Part shown: piece by piece, positions 1-11,773 of the stretch | How positions within the stretch are numbered: position 1 is the first letter of the stretch | Layout: each line of letters opens with the position of its first letter | Source of the DNA: Tipula vernalis | Taxonomy: Eukaryota > Arthropoda > Insecta > Diptera > Tipulidae | Assembly: GCA_958295665.1 (NCBI GenBank) | Contig: OY282558.1 | Coordinates: forward strand, 44,268,389-44,332,388 | DNA: 64,000 bases | Direction of reading: 5' to 3' | Program-made: the position numbers and the translations under genes | The notes under the pieces: generated by a model | Database searches by the model: none | What the model saw: only the letters and a program-made list of their open reading frames with translations | Told to the model about the DNA's origin: nothing

Positions 1-14
1 TTAAAATTACCTAC

Positions 15-1168
15 CTTGAAACAATTGAATGAAATTTTCCCAGTCTTTGTACAATTTTAAAATACAATGCCTAGAGAATTCACACATAAAGGTGGATACC
101 ATACTAATGGAACAAGTTTATGTGAACCATATGGAATGGACTGAAGTTGCATGTTGTTTGATATGATGATCTAAATCAACAAAATTATTTACTATTATAA
201 AAAATATATACGAAAGGTTAATAAACAAAACAAACCATAACGATGTTAAGATCATTCAAGTGTTGTTCCCTATAAAAAATTAAAAAAATGTTCCACATGA
301 GAAGTTAAATTATTTGAAATTCATCTGCTAGTTTACGAGTGTTTGTTATTTCCTTGCATAAAAACATAAACTCTTTGTTATATTACATATCTGTTAACCA
401 TCAGATGTGATCATGTTAAAAGCATACACAGGTGATACCTCTTCCTTAATAGTTTCCCCTTCTACAGGGCATATACGTATATAGATAGTATGTAACTACG
501 TTCAAGTATTTCCGACCCCATTTGATCTCTTTAAAATAAAATAAAAAAAATACTGACCAGTAATTGATGTAAGTTCACTTTCACTGCGGTTAAATCATCA
601 GACTACATAACAACATGTATTACAATCATTCTCAACTTTTACCTTTCCCGTTTATTTAGCAGCCACAAAAAGATAAATTGAAATTTATTTAATCACGTTT
701 CTTGGTCTTACAGAAAATATTTTTCGTTATTCTTGCTCTACCTTTACGTTTAGATAATGCGGTAGTAATTCTGTAATGTTGTACGAGGCATTTATAGGTG
801 TTTTATGTCTTATGGTTTATTCGTTCGTTTCACTTACCCAGAAAATGAAACCGAAATAAAAAAGTAAAAATAAACAAAATTCAATCGAAAGTGAAATGGA
901 TTAAAATAACGGACGGATTTGTATATGCTTCATAAAGCTTATGTGGTTTTTTTTCTGAATGAACGTCTGTGATTATAATTAAAAACTTTTTTTTTCTTTG
1001 TTACGAATTCCAGATTTTTAATAACTCGAATTAGGTAATTAGTTTCAAGTTGTTCAGTTCACCTGTATAGAGGTGATCTTTATGTAAAATTAAACACATA
1101 ATTTCATCACTATTTACTTTTAACAGCTGTTTAGGGCTTTGCTGATCATAATCCTTAAAATTCCATAT
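15..1168 (-). CDS. Partial WD40-type gene, two candidate exons (minus strand)
   Basis: Two candidate coding exons lie on the minus strand. Exon A (1063-1168) follows a CTCTACAG acceptor and ends at a GTGAAC donor. It reads IWNFKDYDQQSPKQLLK and continues to SDEIMCLILHKDHLYTG, which resembles the strands of a WD40 blade (SDxIxCLxLxxDxLYTG). Exon B is a 30-nt microexon (15-44) ending at a GTAGGT donor. Spliced to exon A it keeps the frame and gives DWENFIQLFQ, a natural continuation of 'LYTGDWxxxIxxF'. The rest of the gene would lie left of the window and possibly further right. The acceptor of exon A is preceded by an 18-base C run (coding strand). I cannot name the family member. The frame continuity is seen; the WD40 assignment is inference. 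Confidence 0.4.
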
Positions 1169-1188
1169 CTGTAGAGGCGATGAGGGGT

Positions 1189-1206
1189 GGGGGGGGGGGG
1201 GGGGGG
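1189..1206. repeat. Poly-G/poly-C run of 18 bases
   Basis: An uninterrupted run of 18 G on the plus strand is flanked by further G-rich sequence (GGGG before it, GGGGGGG after it). On the minus strand it is a C tract about 20 nt upstream of the candidate WD40 exon acceptor at 1168. It could act as an unusual polypyrimidine tract and could form a G-quadruplex on the plus strand. The run is also prone to sequencing error. Confidence 0.8.
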
Positions 1207-1860
1207 AAGAGGGGGGGTTAAACAAAAGGGCTGAAATTGTGAAACTTTAAATTTGAAAGGGTAGACGTGCTACATTGCTAGAATAAACCTCTTCAATGAG
1301 TATTTAGTATGTATCGAATAGCTCAAACTGAATTCACTTATTTTAGAAGCATGTAGACGTAAAACATTAGAATATTTGAAAATTTATTAGATTTTAAAAT
1401 TATATCTGCAAGTCTAAAATTTTTCAAATTTTAATTTTCGTTCCTTCCCGCTAAAAGTGTGTTTCCGCTACAAAATGTAAAAATCTGCGATCTAAGTTTC
1501 TACAACCCAATTTCATCAACAAAAGTCGCAACCAAACTGTCTCACACGCCGACTGATTTAACACCACTACTCAGCCTCGGTCGATGATTTAAGTTGTGAT
1601 CACATAACTTGTGCTGATTGTTTTAAAATTGAATTTGTCTCAAAATTCAAGTATCTGATACTGTTTGTGGACACTTCTATGCGTTGGTTACACCATCAAT
1701 GGAGGTCGATGCAACCAGCGGCGATTCTCAACAAAAGAAGCGACCACTTTTAAATCAGGCGGAATTAGCTATATTGGAGTACGAACAATTAAATAATGAG
1801 TAAAAAAGATACAGCAATATATAGTAGAGACCGATTTATCCCAAAATTGAATGTAAGTAT

Positions 1861-4800
1861 GAGCAGATTGTTATAGGCCAAATAAATGCACAAAGCCTAT
1901 ACGCAAAAAAGGATAGGCTTGTGAATTATTTGAGCCGAGTAAATGTAGATATATTATGTGTGAGTGAAACATGGGAAAAAATGGGCAAGACGTTTAATTT
2001 GAAAGGGTATGGATTTCTGTCCAAAGCTAGAACGGACGGTTATGGTGGGGTATCGATAGCATTTCGCAATAATATCATACTCCAACAAATAACTTTACCA
2101 GATTTCACTTTTTTGGAAGCAGTAGCTGGTAAAACAGCCAATTTGGGCAGAAATTTAGTTCTAGTGAGTGTGTATATACCTCAAGCTTTGGATGCTGATG
2201 AAAGAGGCCGGGCGTCTGCCGACATTGTCAAGTTATTTGACTGGGTAAATGGAAAAATTCAATTAATTGTATGTGGAGATTGGAATGCACACGAGCGAAT
2301 GTGGGGGTGTATGGGAAACTGTGTGAGAGGGAATCTGTTGGCCGACTGCATTTTGAATTCCGACCTGGTAATGCTTAATGATGGAAGGCCAACTAGATTA
2401 GCGAACTTGAGAGGTACAGCCAACGCATTGGATCTATCTTTAGTATCTGCCGCGTTGGCTTACCAAGTCACATGGAATGTGGAGGAAGAAAATTTGGGTT
2501 CGGATCATTTCATGATTCATTTGATCATGGGTGACAATCGAGTGTTTAAAAGAAAGCGTGAGATTATGAATCAAGGTAAATGGGTAAGAGAAATGAATGA
2601 GATTCTCGGAGAAATTGAACTGAATGAAAGCCAACTTAATACTGAAATACAAAGAGTGAATGAAAGGTGTGTGAGAACTGTCGATATGAAAGAGATACGC
2701 ATAAATGGATGGTGGAACAAGGAGATTGAACATTGGTACAAAAAAAACGAATAGCTTTGCATGAGTTTAACAGGAATATGAATGCAGAGAATAGAATTAT
2801 GTATGGCAGAATGAATGGACGATTGAAAAAAGCTATTCGCAAGGCTAAAATGATAAGTTGGAGGAAATATTTATCAGAAATGACACATTGGACCACAACA
2901 AAGAATGTATGGGATAAATTTAACCGAGTGAAAGGCAAATGTGGAGAAACCCATAATATGGTGAATGATTGTCGGGCGAAAGGGAGTGATTTTTTGAATA
3001 TGTTTTTAAATGTAGAAGATAACCTTCTTAAAAATGTATATGTTGCGAGTGATAGGAGGGTAAATTGGAAAATGAATAAAATGTTTGAATGGGATGAGTT
3101 CCTGAGAGTGCTGGAAGGTTCCAAATCAACCACCCCAGGAATGAATCGAGTAAGTTATGGAATGATTCAGATGTTGAATACAGAATCCAAAAGGAGTCTG
3201 CTAAAAGTACTCAACAAGGTATGGATGGGGTCCAGAATACCAAACGAATGGAAGGAATGCAGAGTGGTGCCTTAACCTAAAAGGGATAGAGATCGGAATA
3301 TGGCAACGAATTATCGAGGTATATGTATATTAAATGTATTTATTAAGTTGTTGAATGGAATGTTGAAAGAGCGGATTGAAATTTTTATAAATGAGAATAA
3401 TTCTTTGCCTACGGTTTCCGTAAGGGCCACTCTGCTATTGAATGTATTGAGAAGTTTGTGTGGGAAGTGAGAAAGTAGAATAAAAAGGTAGTTGCGGTAT
3501 TTTTGGGTGTTGAAAGAGCATATGATTATGTGGTTCCGTGGAAATTGCATCAAATTCTGAGCAATTTGAAATTTCCAATGAAAGTTTGTGATTGGGTGAA
3601 AGATTTCATGTGTGAAAGGAAGGTTATCTTAAAAGGACAAAATTACAGGTTGGAGGGAGTAGTAAAACTTGAACTACCACAAGGGAGCAAAATATCTCCT
3701 ACTCTCTTTAACCTGTATACCGCTGCTGTTCACCGGATCAATGCGACAGACAAAGTTGTCTTACAATTTGCGAATGATTTTGTTGTAATTGGCAGGGGTC
3801 GTCGCATTGATCGACCAGCGCAGAATTCACAAATAGGAGTAAATGAAATTATTGAATATCTAACCAGTTTGAATCTTAAGTTGAATCCGGTGAAATGTGC
3901 CATAATGGGTTTCAGAATGAATAACGGAGAGATTGATATAAGAATAAATGAACGACGTATTGAGCAAGTTAATGTGTATAGGTATTTGGGAGTATGGATT
4001 GATCGACAGTTGAATTTTAGTAGGCATATGAAGTACTTGGCTGATAATTGTAAGGAACGTTTAAATGTGATCAAAAGGGTGAGTAAACCGAAATGGGGCG
4101 CTCACCCTGGAGTGACTAATATGTTGCGAAAGGCGTTGGTATCCCCCAAAATAGCGTATGGCATTAGTGTGTATGGCGATGGAGCGAAAGTGTCCTTTGG
4201 CCAATTGATGAGAGTTGAGAATGCATGTGCGAGGGTGGTATTGGGTGCGATTAACTCAACCCCAATACACACCATATATTCTGAGATGAGTGCGCTACCT
4301 CTCAATTTTAAGAAACCGTGGATCACAATGAAAGAAACTGTACGAATGGTGGTTAGAAAGAATGATTTGTTGAAAGAAATGAAGAGAGGATTGCAAAGAG
4401 GTAGGGTATATAAATCAACATATAGACTCAATGTAATATCGGAAAACATCGATGCTTTTTCGAGCATCGGAAACAATGGTCCGAACCCCTTACCTCATAA
4501 TCTGACTCTGTGTATGGAATTGGAGGAATACACCAAGGGAATGAATGAAACTATGACTAAAAGGATATTTGAGAGAGTGAAAAGCCAATACGGAGAACAG
4601 GAAATCGTTTATACAGATGCTAGCGTATGTGATAATAGAGTAGGTGTTAGAATATATGTGCCAAGGATGAATGTGGAACAATCGTTTCGAATCGATGAAG
4701 GCATCTGTATAATGAATGCTGAAATTATAGCAATGTATGAAGGTATTAAGTTGGTTACGAAGGAAGGGAGGAGGAAAATAATTGTATTGACCGACTCCCA

Positions 4801-5625
4801 GAGTGGTATATTGATATTAAATAATGGTAGTGGCAGAGACGGCAACGTGTACGTGGACAAAATTTTTGAATGGCTTCGATATTTTAATGTGGAGGTAACC
4901 ATTCAATGGGTTCCAGCCCATAAAAATATCGAGGGGAATGAAAGGGCCGATATGCTTGCAAAAGGGGTACTTGAATGTGATAATATTAAAAGGTATGATA
5001 GGATGGATGCAAGAGATGTACTTCGAATGTTTCAATGGAATGGATGAATGAATATGAGAATTTGAGTAGAATAAAAGGAAAGAAGTACCGTGAATTGTGT
5101 AGAACTCCCCGAAAAGCTCCTTTTTATAAGGAGCTTCGAGGGAGTACCAGAATGATAAGGACGATTGAAAGAGTCAGATTGAATCATGGTAACTGGAAAG
5201 AGTGTTTGTTTAAACGTCATTTGGTTGAAAGTAATGAATGTGAAACGTGTGGTGTAACCGAGGATATTGAACACATCCTGCTGCACTGAACCAAATACAG
5301 CAGGAGTAGTGAAAATTTCAGTATCCTCAGGAATGCCACCAGTTTGACTGATTGTATGAAAGCAGGGGGATGTGTGTACAAGGAAATATATATGAATTTA
5401 TAACAATTAATCGAGTGGATGTATGAATGAGTTATTGGGATAAAGAGGTAAATCGCTAAAGTTAGTATTATTATTAAGAGTTATCATTAGTATTATTATT
5501 ATTCATATTAATATTAATTATTATTACGATATAGTATTATTATAACTGGAATTTTGTAAAAATTTTTTGTTGGCAAGATGGCTCCTAGCTGAATGGAGTT
5601 AAGCCTTAAATATAAAAAAAAAAAT
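1861..5625 (+). mobile_element. Decayed non-LTR retrotransposon (I/LOA group) with APE-EN, RT, RNase H
   Basis: The coding order is APE endonuclease, reverse transcriptase, RNase H, then a C-terminal zinc motif. The endonuclease starts at INAQSL (about 1890) and carries GDWNAH (2276-2293) and a C-terminal SDH. The RT lies in about 2950-4150. RNase H (about 4600-4960) has YTDAS, a Glu in NAEI, TDSQ and WVPAHKNIEGNERAD. The zinc motif is near 5240-5290. The reading frame is broken at an A run near 2741 and by stops at about 3274 and 3469. The final Cys codon of the zinc motif appears to be TGA (5287). Two RT catalytic positions are changed (FLGVERAYD and FAND instead of an Asp at each). The 3' UTR is ATT-rich and ends in a poly-A run near 5625. 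RNase H after RT points to the I, LOA or R1 groups; the exact clade needs a tree. Confidence 0.85.
5463..5530. repeat. ATT-rich low-complexity stretch in retrotransposon 3' UTR
   Basis: Imperfect (ATT)n and (TTA)n runs lie between the end of the retrotransposon coding region and its A-rich tail. They are probably part of the element's 3' untranslated region. Confidence 0.6.
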
Positions 5626-7022
5626 ACCACATATCGATACTTTCCGTAATTACATGTGTGTTCTGATATGAAAATATTAAAAATATTATTTTATATTTTG
5701 CGTTCAGCGTATCAGTTAGCACTCTTACGAAATATTTATTCGGCTTGAAAAATTTACAACAACGAACTACCAAAAATCATTTCTAATATTACCGCCTAAA
5801 TTTTCAATAACCCACCGGAAGATTTAAAAAATACTTGTAAAATCAATATATTTAAGACATGCCTTTAATCGTTTTTATTCTAAGCTTCTATTTGTTGTAT
5901 TTTCGAGTGTAGTACGTATGTACATACCTTGTAATTAGTTTACTGTTTTAATTGTAATATTATTAAGTTTTGTAACTGTTAATTTATACATTTCTTTGTA
6001 ACTAATAAATAAATAAATAAATTAGGTACTAAAACCTACCTCTACACTTCGTTCCTCTATTTGATTGATTCTCTCTTCGTTCGTCTATTGATTTTTCAAC
6101 GAATCCGCTTCTGGGTAATTTCTAAATTCTTCATTTGTTAAAATTAAAAGGATCCTGAAACTTAGAAATTCAGTATCATAAAAGTAGTTAATTTTGAGCT
6201 TTGTTAATTTTTATAAATTTTCGGAAATTATAAAAATCCATTACTAGCATAAAGTTGTATTAACATTTTATAAAAGATTTCGAATTTCCAAACTCCTGAG
6301 TTCGAAATAATACGGAGAATTTCTATTTCTAACTGATTTCCTAAAATTTCTAGAATTTTTGGCTTCCTGTGAAATATTAAGTTCAATTCAAGATTTAAAA
6401 ATTTTAATTAGAAATTTAGAAAAAATTGTGCTTTCCAGACCAAAAAAATAACGTGGAAATTGGAGTTTTAATTATTATTAGGAGAACAGAACTAGATAAA
6501 TTAAGAATTAAGGTGTTAAAATTAAAACCAAGGAAAATTTTGAGAGTTAAGATTGCAAGAATTTAAACTAAACTTGAGAATTTCAAAATTATGAAATTTA
6601 GGTTACAAAAAAATTGGGTAGAACAATTTTGAAAATCTGAGAAACAATGACACAATTATAAAGAAAATATGTAAATCTAAGAACAGAAGTGATCCAGATA
6701 ACATTTTGTTATTAGAGATATAATGAGCAAAACGTGTTTTCATGATTATTAAAATTGAAGCTAATATATTTTTGAAAAATAGAACTTTGTTAACAACAGT
6801 GCTCAACAGTACTTGGATTACTTTTGCACTAATATGATGACAAATAGGTCCAAAAAGTGACTTAACTAAGTTTTTGATTGATTGATTGATTGATTGCGAT
6901 GTACGATCAAGCATTAAGCAAGTCTCCCGTATTATAAATGCGAATACCACACCACTATACCCATGTTGCAACACGACACCATAACTCTCCCTTACCAAGG
7001 AAATATGTACCATCCATACTCA
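5626..7022. other. Gene-less AT-rich spacer with small repeats
   Basis: No convincing coding exon is visible. The segment at about 5920-6022 ends in (AATA)n (6003-6022) and looks like another short non-LTR 3' tail. A (GATT)n microsatellite lies at 6875-6896. A diverged fold-back sits at about 6677-6832: AACAGAAGTGATCC on the left and GGATTACTTTTGC on the right. A 24-base string at 6853-6876 recurs exactly near 12.5 kb. The 136-codon minus-strand reading frame at 6603-7013 has no recognisable protein signature and is treated as chance. Confidence 0.6.
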
Positions 7023-7480
7023 GTTTTTTTTTTTTTTTTTTTCATGAAGCCAACATAGCAATATTTCACCCCGTAAAGGAAGGCGCCACATCGATAACCA
7101 CATAAGTCTAATAGTTGTGATATCCGCCCCTGGCCAGGCCGCCGTCGTACACCTTTTTACATATAACAAGATCGAGGGGATGGGAAAGGAATGTTAGCAA
7201 CAAAGACTCAACCCGGTTCCAGACACCTAAGTAGTTGATAGTTAGTAAATTTGTTAGTAATATATTTTTTAGTAATTTATTTAGCACAAGACAAAAATAC
7301 AATTTAAAGTTCATATACTGCTCCAACCTGTAAGAAGACACAATGACAACACAAATTTCCTGGTGCCGCAAACTCTTCTTTCTGAAAAGCCTGTAAACAA
7401 CTATTATTATTCCCTCCACCATTTTTTCCATTGTAAGGGGAGCGAGATTTTGTTCCATCATCATGTTCCCATACGGTCAC
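7023..7480 (-). mobile_element. 3' fragment of a non-LTR retrotransposon (minus strand)
   Basis: Read on the minus strand, a GC-richer segment (GGCGGCCTGGCCAGGGGCGG near 7125-7140) runs into a poly-A tail, seen as about 18 T on the plus strand at 7023-7042. The combination of a 5'-truncated coding remnant (an open frame to about 7108 with no identifiable domain) and a terminal A tail is typical of a LINE-type insertion. The left edge of the truncated gypsy element at about 7565 lies close to its upstream end. The family is not identified. Confidence 0.5.
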
Positions 7481-7566
7481 CCAATTTTGTACTAACTGTA
7501 GGTAGTGTTTCTTGACGTTGTTGTTGAAATTGTTGCGTCTCTGCTGTCCCTGCTACTCGCCCTCCT

Positions 7567-9984
7567 TTGAAAAAAGAAGACGCATCGGGAGAAAAGAAAT
7601 ACAGAATATTGATCGACTACCGAAAATTTAATTCGGTTACTATCTCAGACAGGTGTCCAATACCTGAGATCAACGATATTTTGGCAAACTTAGGGGAAAA
7701 CAGATTTTTCACCATAATAGATCTAAAGAGCGGCTTTATAAGATTCCTTTAAAAGAATCGGACATTGAAAAAACAGCTTTTTCGGTTAATCATGGAAAAT
7801 ACGAGTTTACCCGCCTCCCATTTGGCCTTAAAATTGCCCCCTCGATATTTCAACGCACCCTCGATGATATCCTACGCGACCACATTGGGAAGCATTGTTA
7901 CGTTTATATTGACGATATAATCATATTTGGTAAAACAGAAGAAGAACACTTCAAGAACATGACGATAATTTTTAAAGTATTAGAAAACGCCAATATGAAG
8001 ATTCAACTCGACAAATGTGAATTTCTACAGGATGAGGTAGAATTTTTAGGATTTGTCATCTCTTAAGATGGGATAAAAACGAGTCAGAAGAAGGTAAAAG
8101 CTATAACAGAATTTCCCGTACCCAAGACCGTGAAGGAACTCATATCCTTCTTGGGATTAGCCGGATTTTATCGTCGTTTCATCCGGGACTACGCAAAACT
8201 TGAGAAGCCCCTGACTTCACTCTTAAAAGGAGAAGACGGACATGTGTCCAAAACCCTCTGAAGAAATAAAATGGTAAAGCTTAACACCGAAGAAGAAGCT
8301 GCCTTTAACAAAATAAAACCCTCACTCGTCTCCAACGAAGTTCTGTTATCATTCCCAAATTTCCAAAAGGAATTTGAATTGACTACAGATGCCTCCAACT
8401 TTGCACTAGGTGCAGTTTTATCTCAGGAGGGAAGGCCAATCACGTTTCTCTCAAGAACCTTAGATAAAACGGAATAAAATTATGCGGCTAATGAAAAGGA
8501 AATGCTCGCCATAATTTGGGCGTTAACATCTTTGAGAAATTTCCTTTACGGATCAAAGAAAGTGAAGATCTTCACAGACCACCAACCATTGACATATGCC
8601 CTAAGCAATAAAAATAACAACTCCAAGATGAAACGTTGAAAAGCTATCCTGGAAGAGTACAATTATGAGTTAAAATATCAACCGGGAAAAACACCAATCA
8701 CTCCCGGAATAAATGTAATGTCAGTCACACAACATAGCGACAAAAGTTCTCCGGATGATCTGGTCCCCACAGTTAATGTATTCCGCAATCAACTAATTTT
8801 AAACGTAGGCGAGGGAAGTTCGTACCAAATAATAAACCCTTTTCCAAAATATTCCAGGCACATTATTACACAAGCAAGTTTTCAAATTCAGACATTATAA
8901 ATTTTTTTAAACGTTACCTTAATCCACTCGCGATTAACGGATTGAAAACATCAGAACATATAATGGGAAAAGTTCAAGAAGTGTACCCAATACATTTCAG
9001 AGACTATAAAATTCGATTCACTCAGAAGATGGTACAAGATATTACGGATGAAAACCAACAAGAGGAAAAAATATTATCTGTCCATCGATGAGCACATTGT
9101 AATACTCAAGAAAATCGAGATCAAATAATCGAAAATTATTACTTCCCCAGGATGACCAGGAAAATTAAGTTGCTGGTCAAACGTTGTGTTATATACCAGA
9201 AGAATAAATATGATCACCATCCCAATAAGCCTATTATTACCCCAACACCTATCCCTAATTATCCTGGACATACGCTCCATCTAGATATTTACTCAACAGA
9301 AAATAAATTGGTTTTACCGGCAATTGACAAATTCAGTAAACTCGCCTTCTGCAGACCGTTAAAATCCAGAGCGACAGAAGACATCAAACAACCACTTAGA
9401 GATAAACTCTTTTTCTTTAGTGTACCAGAAATTGTGGTAATTGACAATGAAAAATCCTTCAACTCGAATTCCATAATATCAATGATGGAAGATGGTTTAA
9501 ACATAAAAGTCTTCAAAACTCCCCCATACAAAAGTGAAGTGAATGGCCAAGTGGAAAGATTTTACTCGACACTCTCAGAAATGATGAGATATCTAAAGGC
9601 TGATGGGGTAGAGCGAACTTTTAATGAACTACTAGAGCGATTAATGAATATAACCACTCAATCCACTCGACAACTTGCAAACGGTCAGTGGAAATATATT
9701 TTGGCAGAATCCCTAACACAGATCCTGAACAATTAGAACAAATCCGACAAGATACCATACTAAAGATAAAACAAAAGCAGGAAATAGATCTGAAATACCA
9801 TAACAAAAACCGTACCCCAATCAAAACCTACCAGGTAGGTCAAGTAATCTCTGTAAAACATAACAAAAGATTAGGATCGAAATTAACAGAACGATTCAAA
9901 CCCGAAATAGTAACGGAAGACAGAAATACAACAGTTATAACGGAGTCCGGAAGAGTAATTCACAAAAGCAATATTAAATCCTAA
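7567..9984 (+). pseudogene. pol remnant of the errantivirus (RT, RNase H, integrase)
   Basis: The RT core is present from the ILIDYRKFN block to YIDD and the thumb, spread over several frames. RNase H follows (about 8380-8700) with TTDAS and TDHQPL. The integrase is at about 9085-9980. In its zinc finger the two His are visible but the second Cys appears replaced (C-V-I-Y where C-x2-C is expected, near 9185). The DDE triad residues can be placed in HLDIY, VIDNEKSF and GQVERF (about 9283-9560). Several stops and frameshifts break the polyprotein. The RT and integrase catalytic residues remain, but the protein cannot be made from this copy. Confidence 0.85.
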
Positions 9985-10017
9985 GAAACAAAAACTTATT
10001 TTTATTACAGTTACGCC

Positions 10018-11431
10018 TTAAGCAACACATTAGCAGAAATTCAAATTCTTGATTACACAAATTCTCAAATCATCTTAATTAGCACAGGTCAAGCAAAAAT
10101 GCCGGACGGAAACTTCAAATTAATCCATATAATTGAATTTAGACAAACACCAAAATTACATAGACAGAATGCAATCCATACTGAGGCATGATCCATACTA
10201 TTTGAGGCATGAACTCTCGGAATTACAAACATTACTGGACAGCCTTAGAATACATAAATCCAAACGATCCTTAAACTTTATAGGTAGTGCATGGAAATGG
10301 ATAGCCGGAAATATAGAGAAAGAAATAATAGAAAATAACAACAACCAAGTAGTTATAAACCGATTGTACAATGAAAGAATCAATAATATTACAAAAATGG
10401 CTAGTTTAATTATTAACGAAATTCACAAAGAAAATAAATTTAACGACCCATGGTCTGGGCTAAAGCAGGGATTATAAATTCACTCGTTTTATCAAATTCT
10501 GAAATTAAATTAGCCATTAATACACTGGAAACCGAAAATTTACCATATAGTACTCCCGAGGAGGCGTTAGATTTCGCTAATATCAAAATCATTAGTAGCA
10601 AATTGTGTCTACTTTATATTGTGTACATTCCGGTAACAACTCCAGAACTATATGATAAATTATTGGTCAAACCGGTCAGAAGAAAAGATAAGGTGACCGA
10701 AATTGAGTATGAAAATGTCATTAAAAATCACGATAAGATTTATAGTATTATTAACGAATGTAAAACGATCAACTCGCTTTCAATATGTAACCAAAATAAT
10801 ATACTAGACATAAGTAATTCTTCTAGTTTACCCAACTTGCTCAAAAGTCGACCTTCCAAAATGCAAACACAACAACAATCAGCATATTCAAACAGTTAAC
10901 GAAATATCGGAGGGTCTAGTTCTACTGAATCAATTCGATGGGAAAATCAAAATTAATAACGAAACTCAGAAACTCAATGGAACATATTTGATTAAATTCA
11001 ACAATACTACCTTGTCAGTCGGAAATAACATCTACATTTCTAAAGAAAAAACGACCATTCAAGTACTTCCAGCTATTCTACAGCCGACGCCGGAAGAAAA
11101 TGATTTCAAGGAAATACTTTCATTACAAATGATGAAAGATATTCATATAAATAATACTAGTCACATTGGGCTCCTTAAAAAGGAGGGAGCCATCGAGCGA
11201 TTCACGAGCTGGGGATCATTCTCAATAGTCATCGTTTTGGGAATAGCGGTCATCCCTACAAAATATACCAAAACTAAGAAATTACGAATCATTAATACAA
11301 CGAACATCGAGGATCTGTCCACTCCACAAACTCAGAGTAAGGTCGAGAATACCTGTTCAATAGCAATTCAGGGAGAAGAACTAGAAATCCATAATGAGAC
11401 GCCTCAAACGATAACACCCAAAGGGGCATAG
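10018..11431 (+). pseudogene. Errantivirus Env (fusion-type glycoprotein) remnant
   Basis: Three overlapping or adjacent frames (10133-10477, 10450-10899, 10988-11431) together cover an insect-errantivirus Env. A basic cleavage-type site followed by a hydrophobic segment starting SLNFIGSAWKW is near 10265-10305, the hallmark that identifies the family. A single hydrophobic anchor lies near the C-terminus (around SFSIVIVLGIAV, about 11212-11247), followed by a short cytoplasmic tail. The frames are separated by small shifts, so no complete Env is encoded. It sits directly upstream of the polypurine tract, as in gypsy, ZAM and 297. Confidence 0.8.
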
Positions 11432-11489
11432 ACGGAAATTTTATGAAACACCGTTTTTCTGATGGTTCGAATGTGGGCATTCGAACTTT

Positions 11490-11499
11490 AAGGGGGAGG
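11490..11499 (+). promoter_or_regulatory. Polypurine tract of the errantivirus
   Basis: AAGGGGGAGG lies immediately before the AGTTAA start of the 3' LTR, the expected primer site for plus-strand synthesis. Confidence 0.75.
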
Positions 11500-11769
11500 A
11501 GTTAACACGCGTAATAATTAGGTTTCCCACAAAAATACAACGTGATCATAGTTGTCACGTTGCACTAGCAATGACAACAAGTTACACGCGCATCCGGCAT
11601 AATGCTGAGTGAATATTCTTGACGACATGGTTTCATATTCTACATATTTTTAATTAAGCAAATTGTAATTAGAAAATAAGAAAATAATCAGTTGTAATTT
11701 CGATGTTAATCAAATAAGTTAAAAATAAAAATTATTTTTTTTAACCAAAACTCAATAAAGAATTTAACT
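11500..11769 (+). repeat. 3' LTR of the errantivirus (270 bp)
   Basis: The boundaries are set by AGTTAA at the left end, next to the polypurine tract, and its inverted copy TTAACT at the right end. The LTR contains an AATAAA (about 11755) near its 3' end. It is followed by TATATAAAA, so TATA is a plausible 4-bp target duplication. No matching 5' LTR is present in the window. Confidence 0.7.
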
Positions 11770-11773
11770 TATA

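Larger units (their letters stand above)
7567..11769 (+). mobile_element. 5'-truncated gypsy-type endogenous retrovirus (errantivirus) with 3' LTR
   Basis: The element begins abruptly inside the RT domain; the 5' LTR, gag and protease are missing. What remains, in order, is RT (YIDD at 7903-7914), RNase H, integrase, an Env remnant, a polypurine tract (AAGGGGGAGG, 11490-11499) and a 3' LTR (11500-11769). The LTR starts AGTTAA and ends TTAACT, a perfect short inverted repeat as in errantiviruses, and is followed by TATA (11770-11773), the kind of target these elements prefer. Pol and env are interrupted by frameshifts and stops (for example at 8066, 8260, 8476 and 8637), so the copy is dead. 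It belongs to the Ty3/gypsy errantivirus lineage of insects. The missing 5' end means the target duplication cannot be confirmed. Confidence 0.9.

Noticed and set aside
2636..3133. 165-codon minus-strand frame over the non-LTR element
   Set aside because: Shadow of the EN-RT linker on the other strand; no domain.
6603..7013. 136-codon minus-strand frame
   Set aside because: Low-complexity hydrophobic translation of AT-rich repeat DNA, with no family signature or splice context.
7108..7464. 118-codon minus-strand frame as a host gene
   Set aside because: It ends close to a poly-A tail and a GC-rich LINE-like 3' segment, so it is better explained as retroelement remnant.
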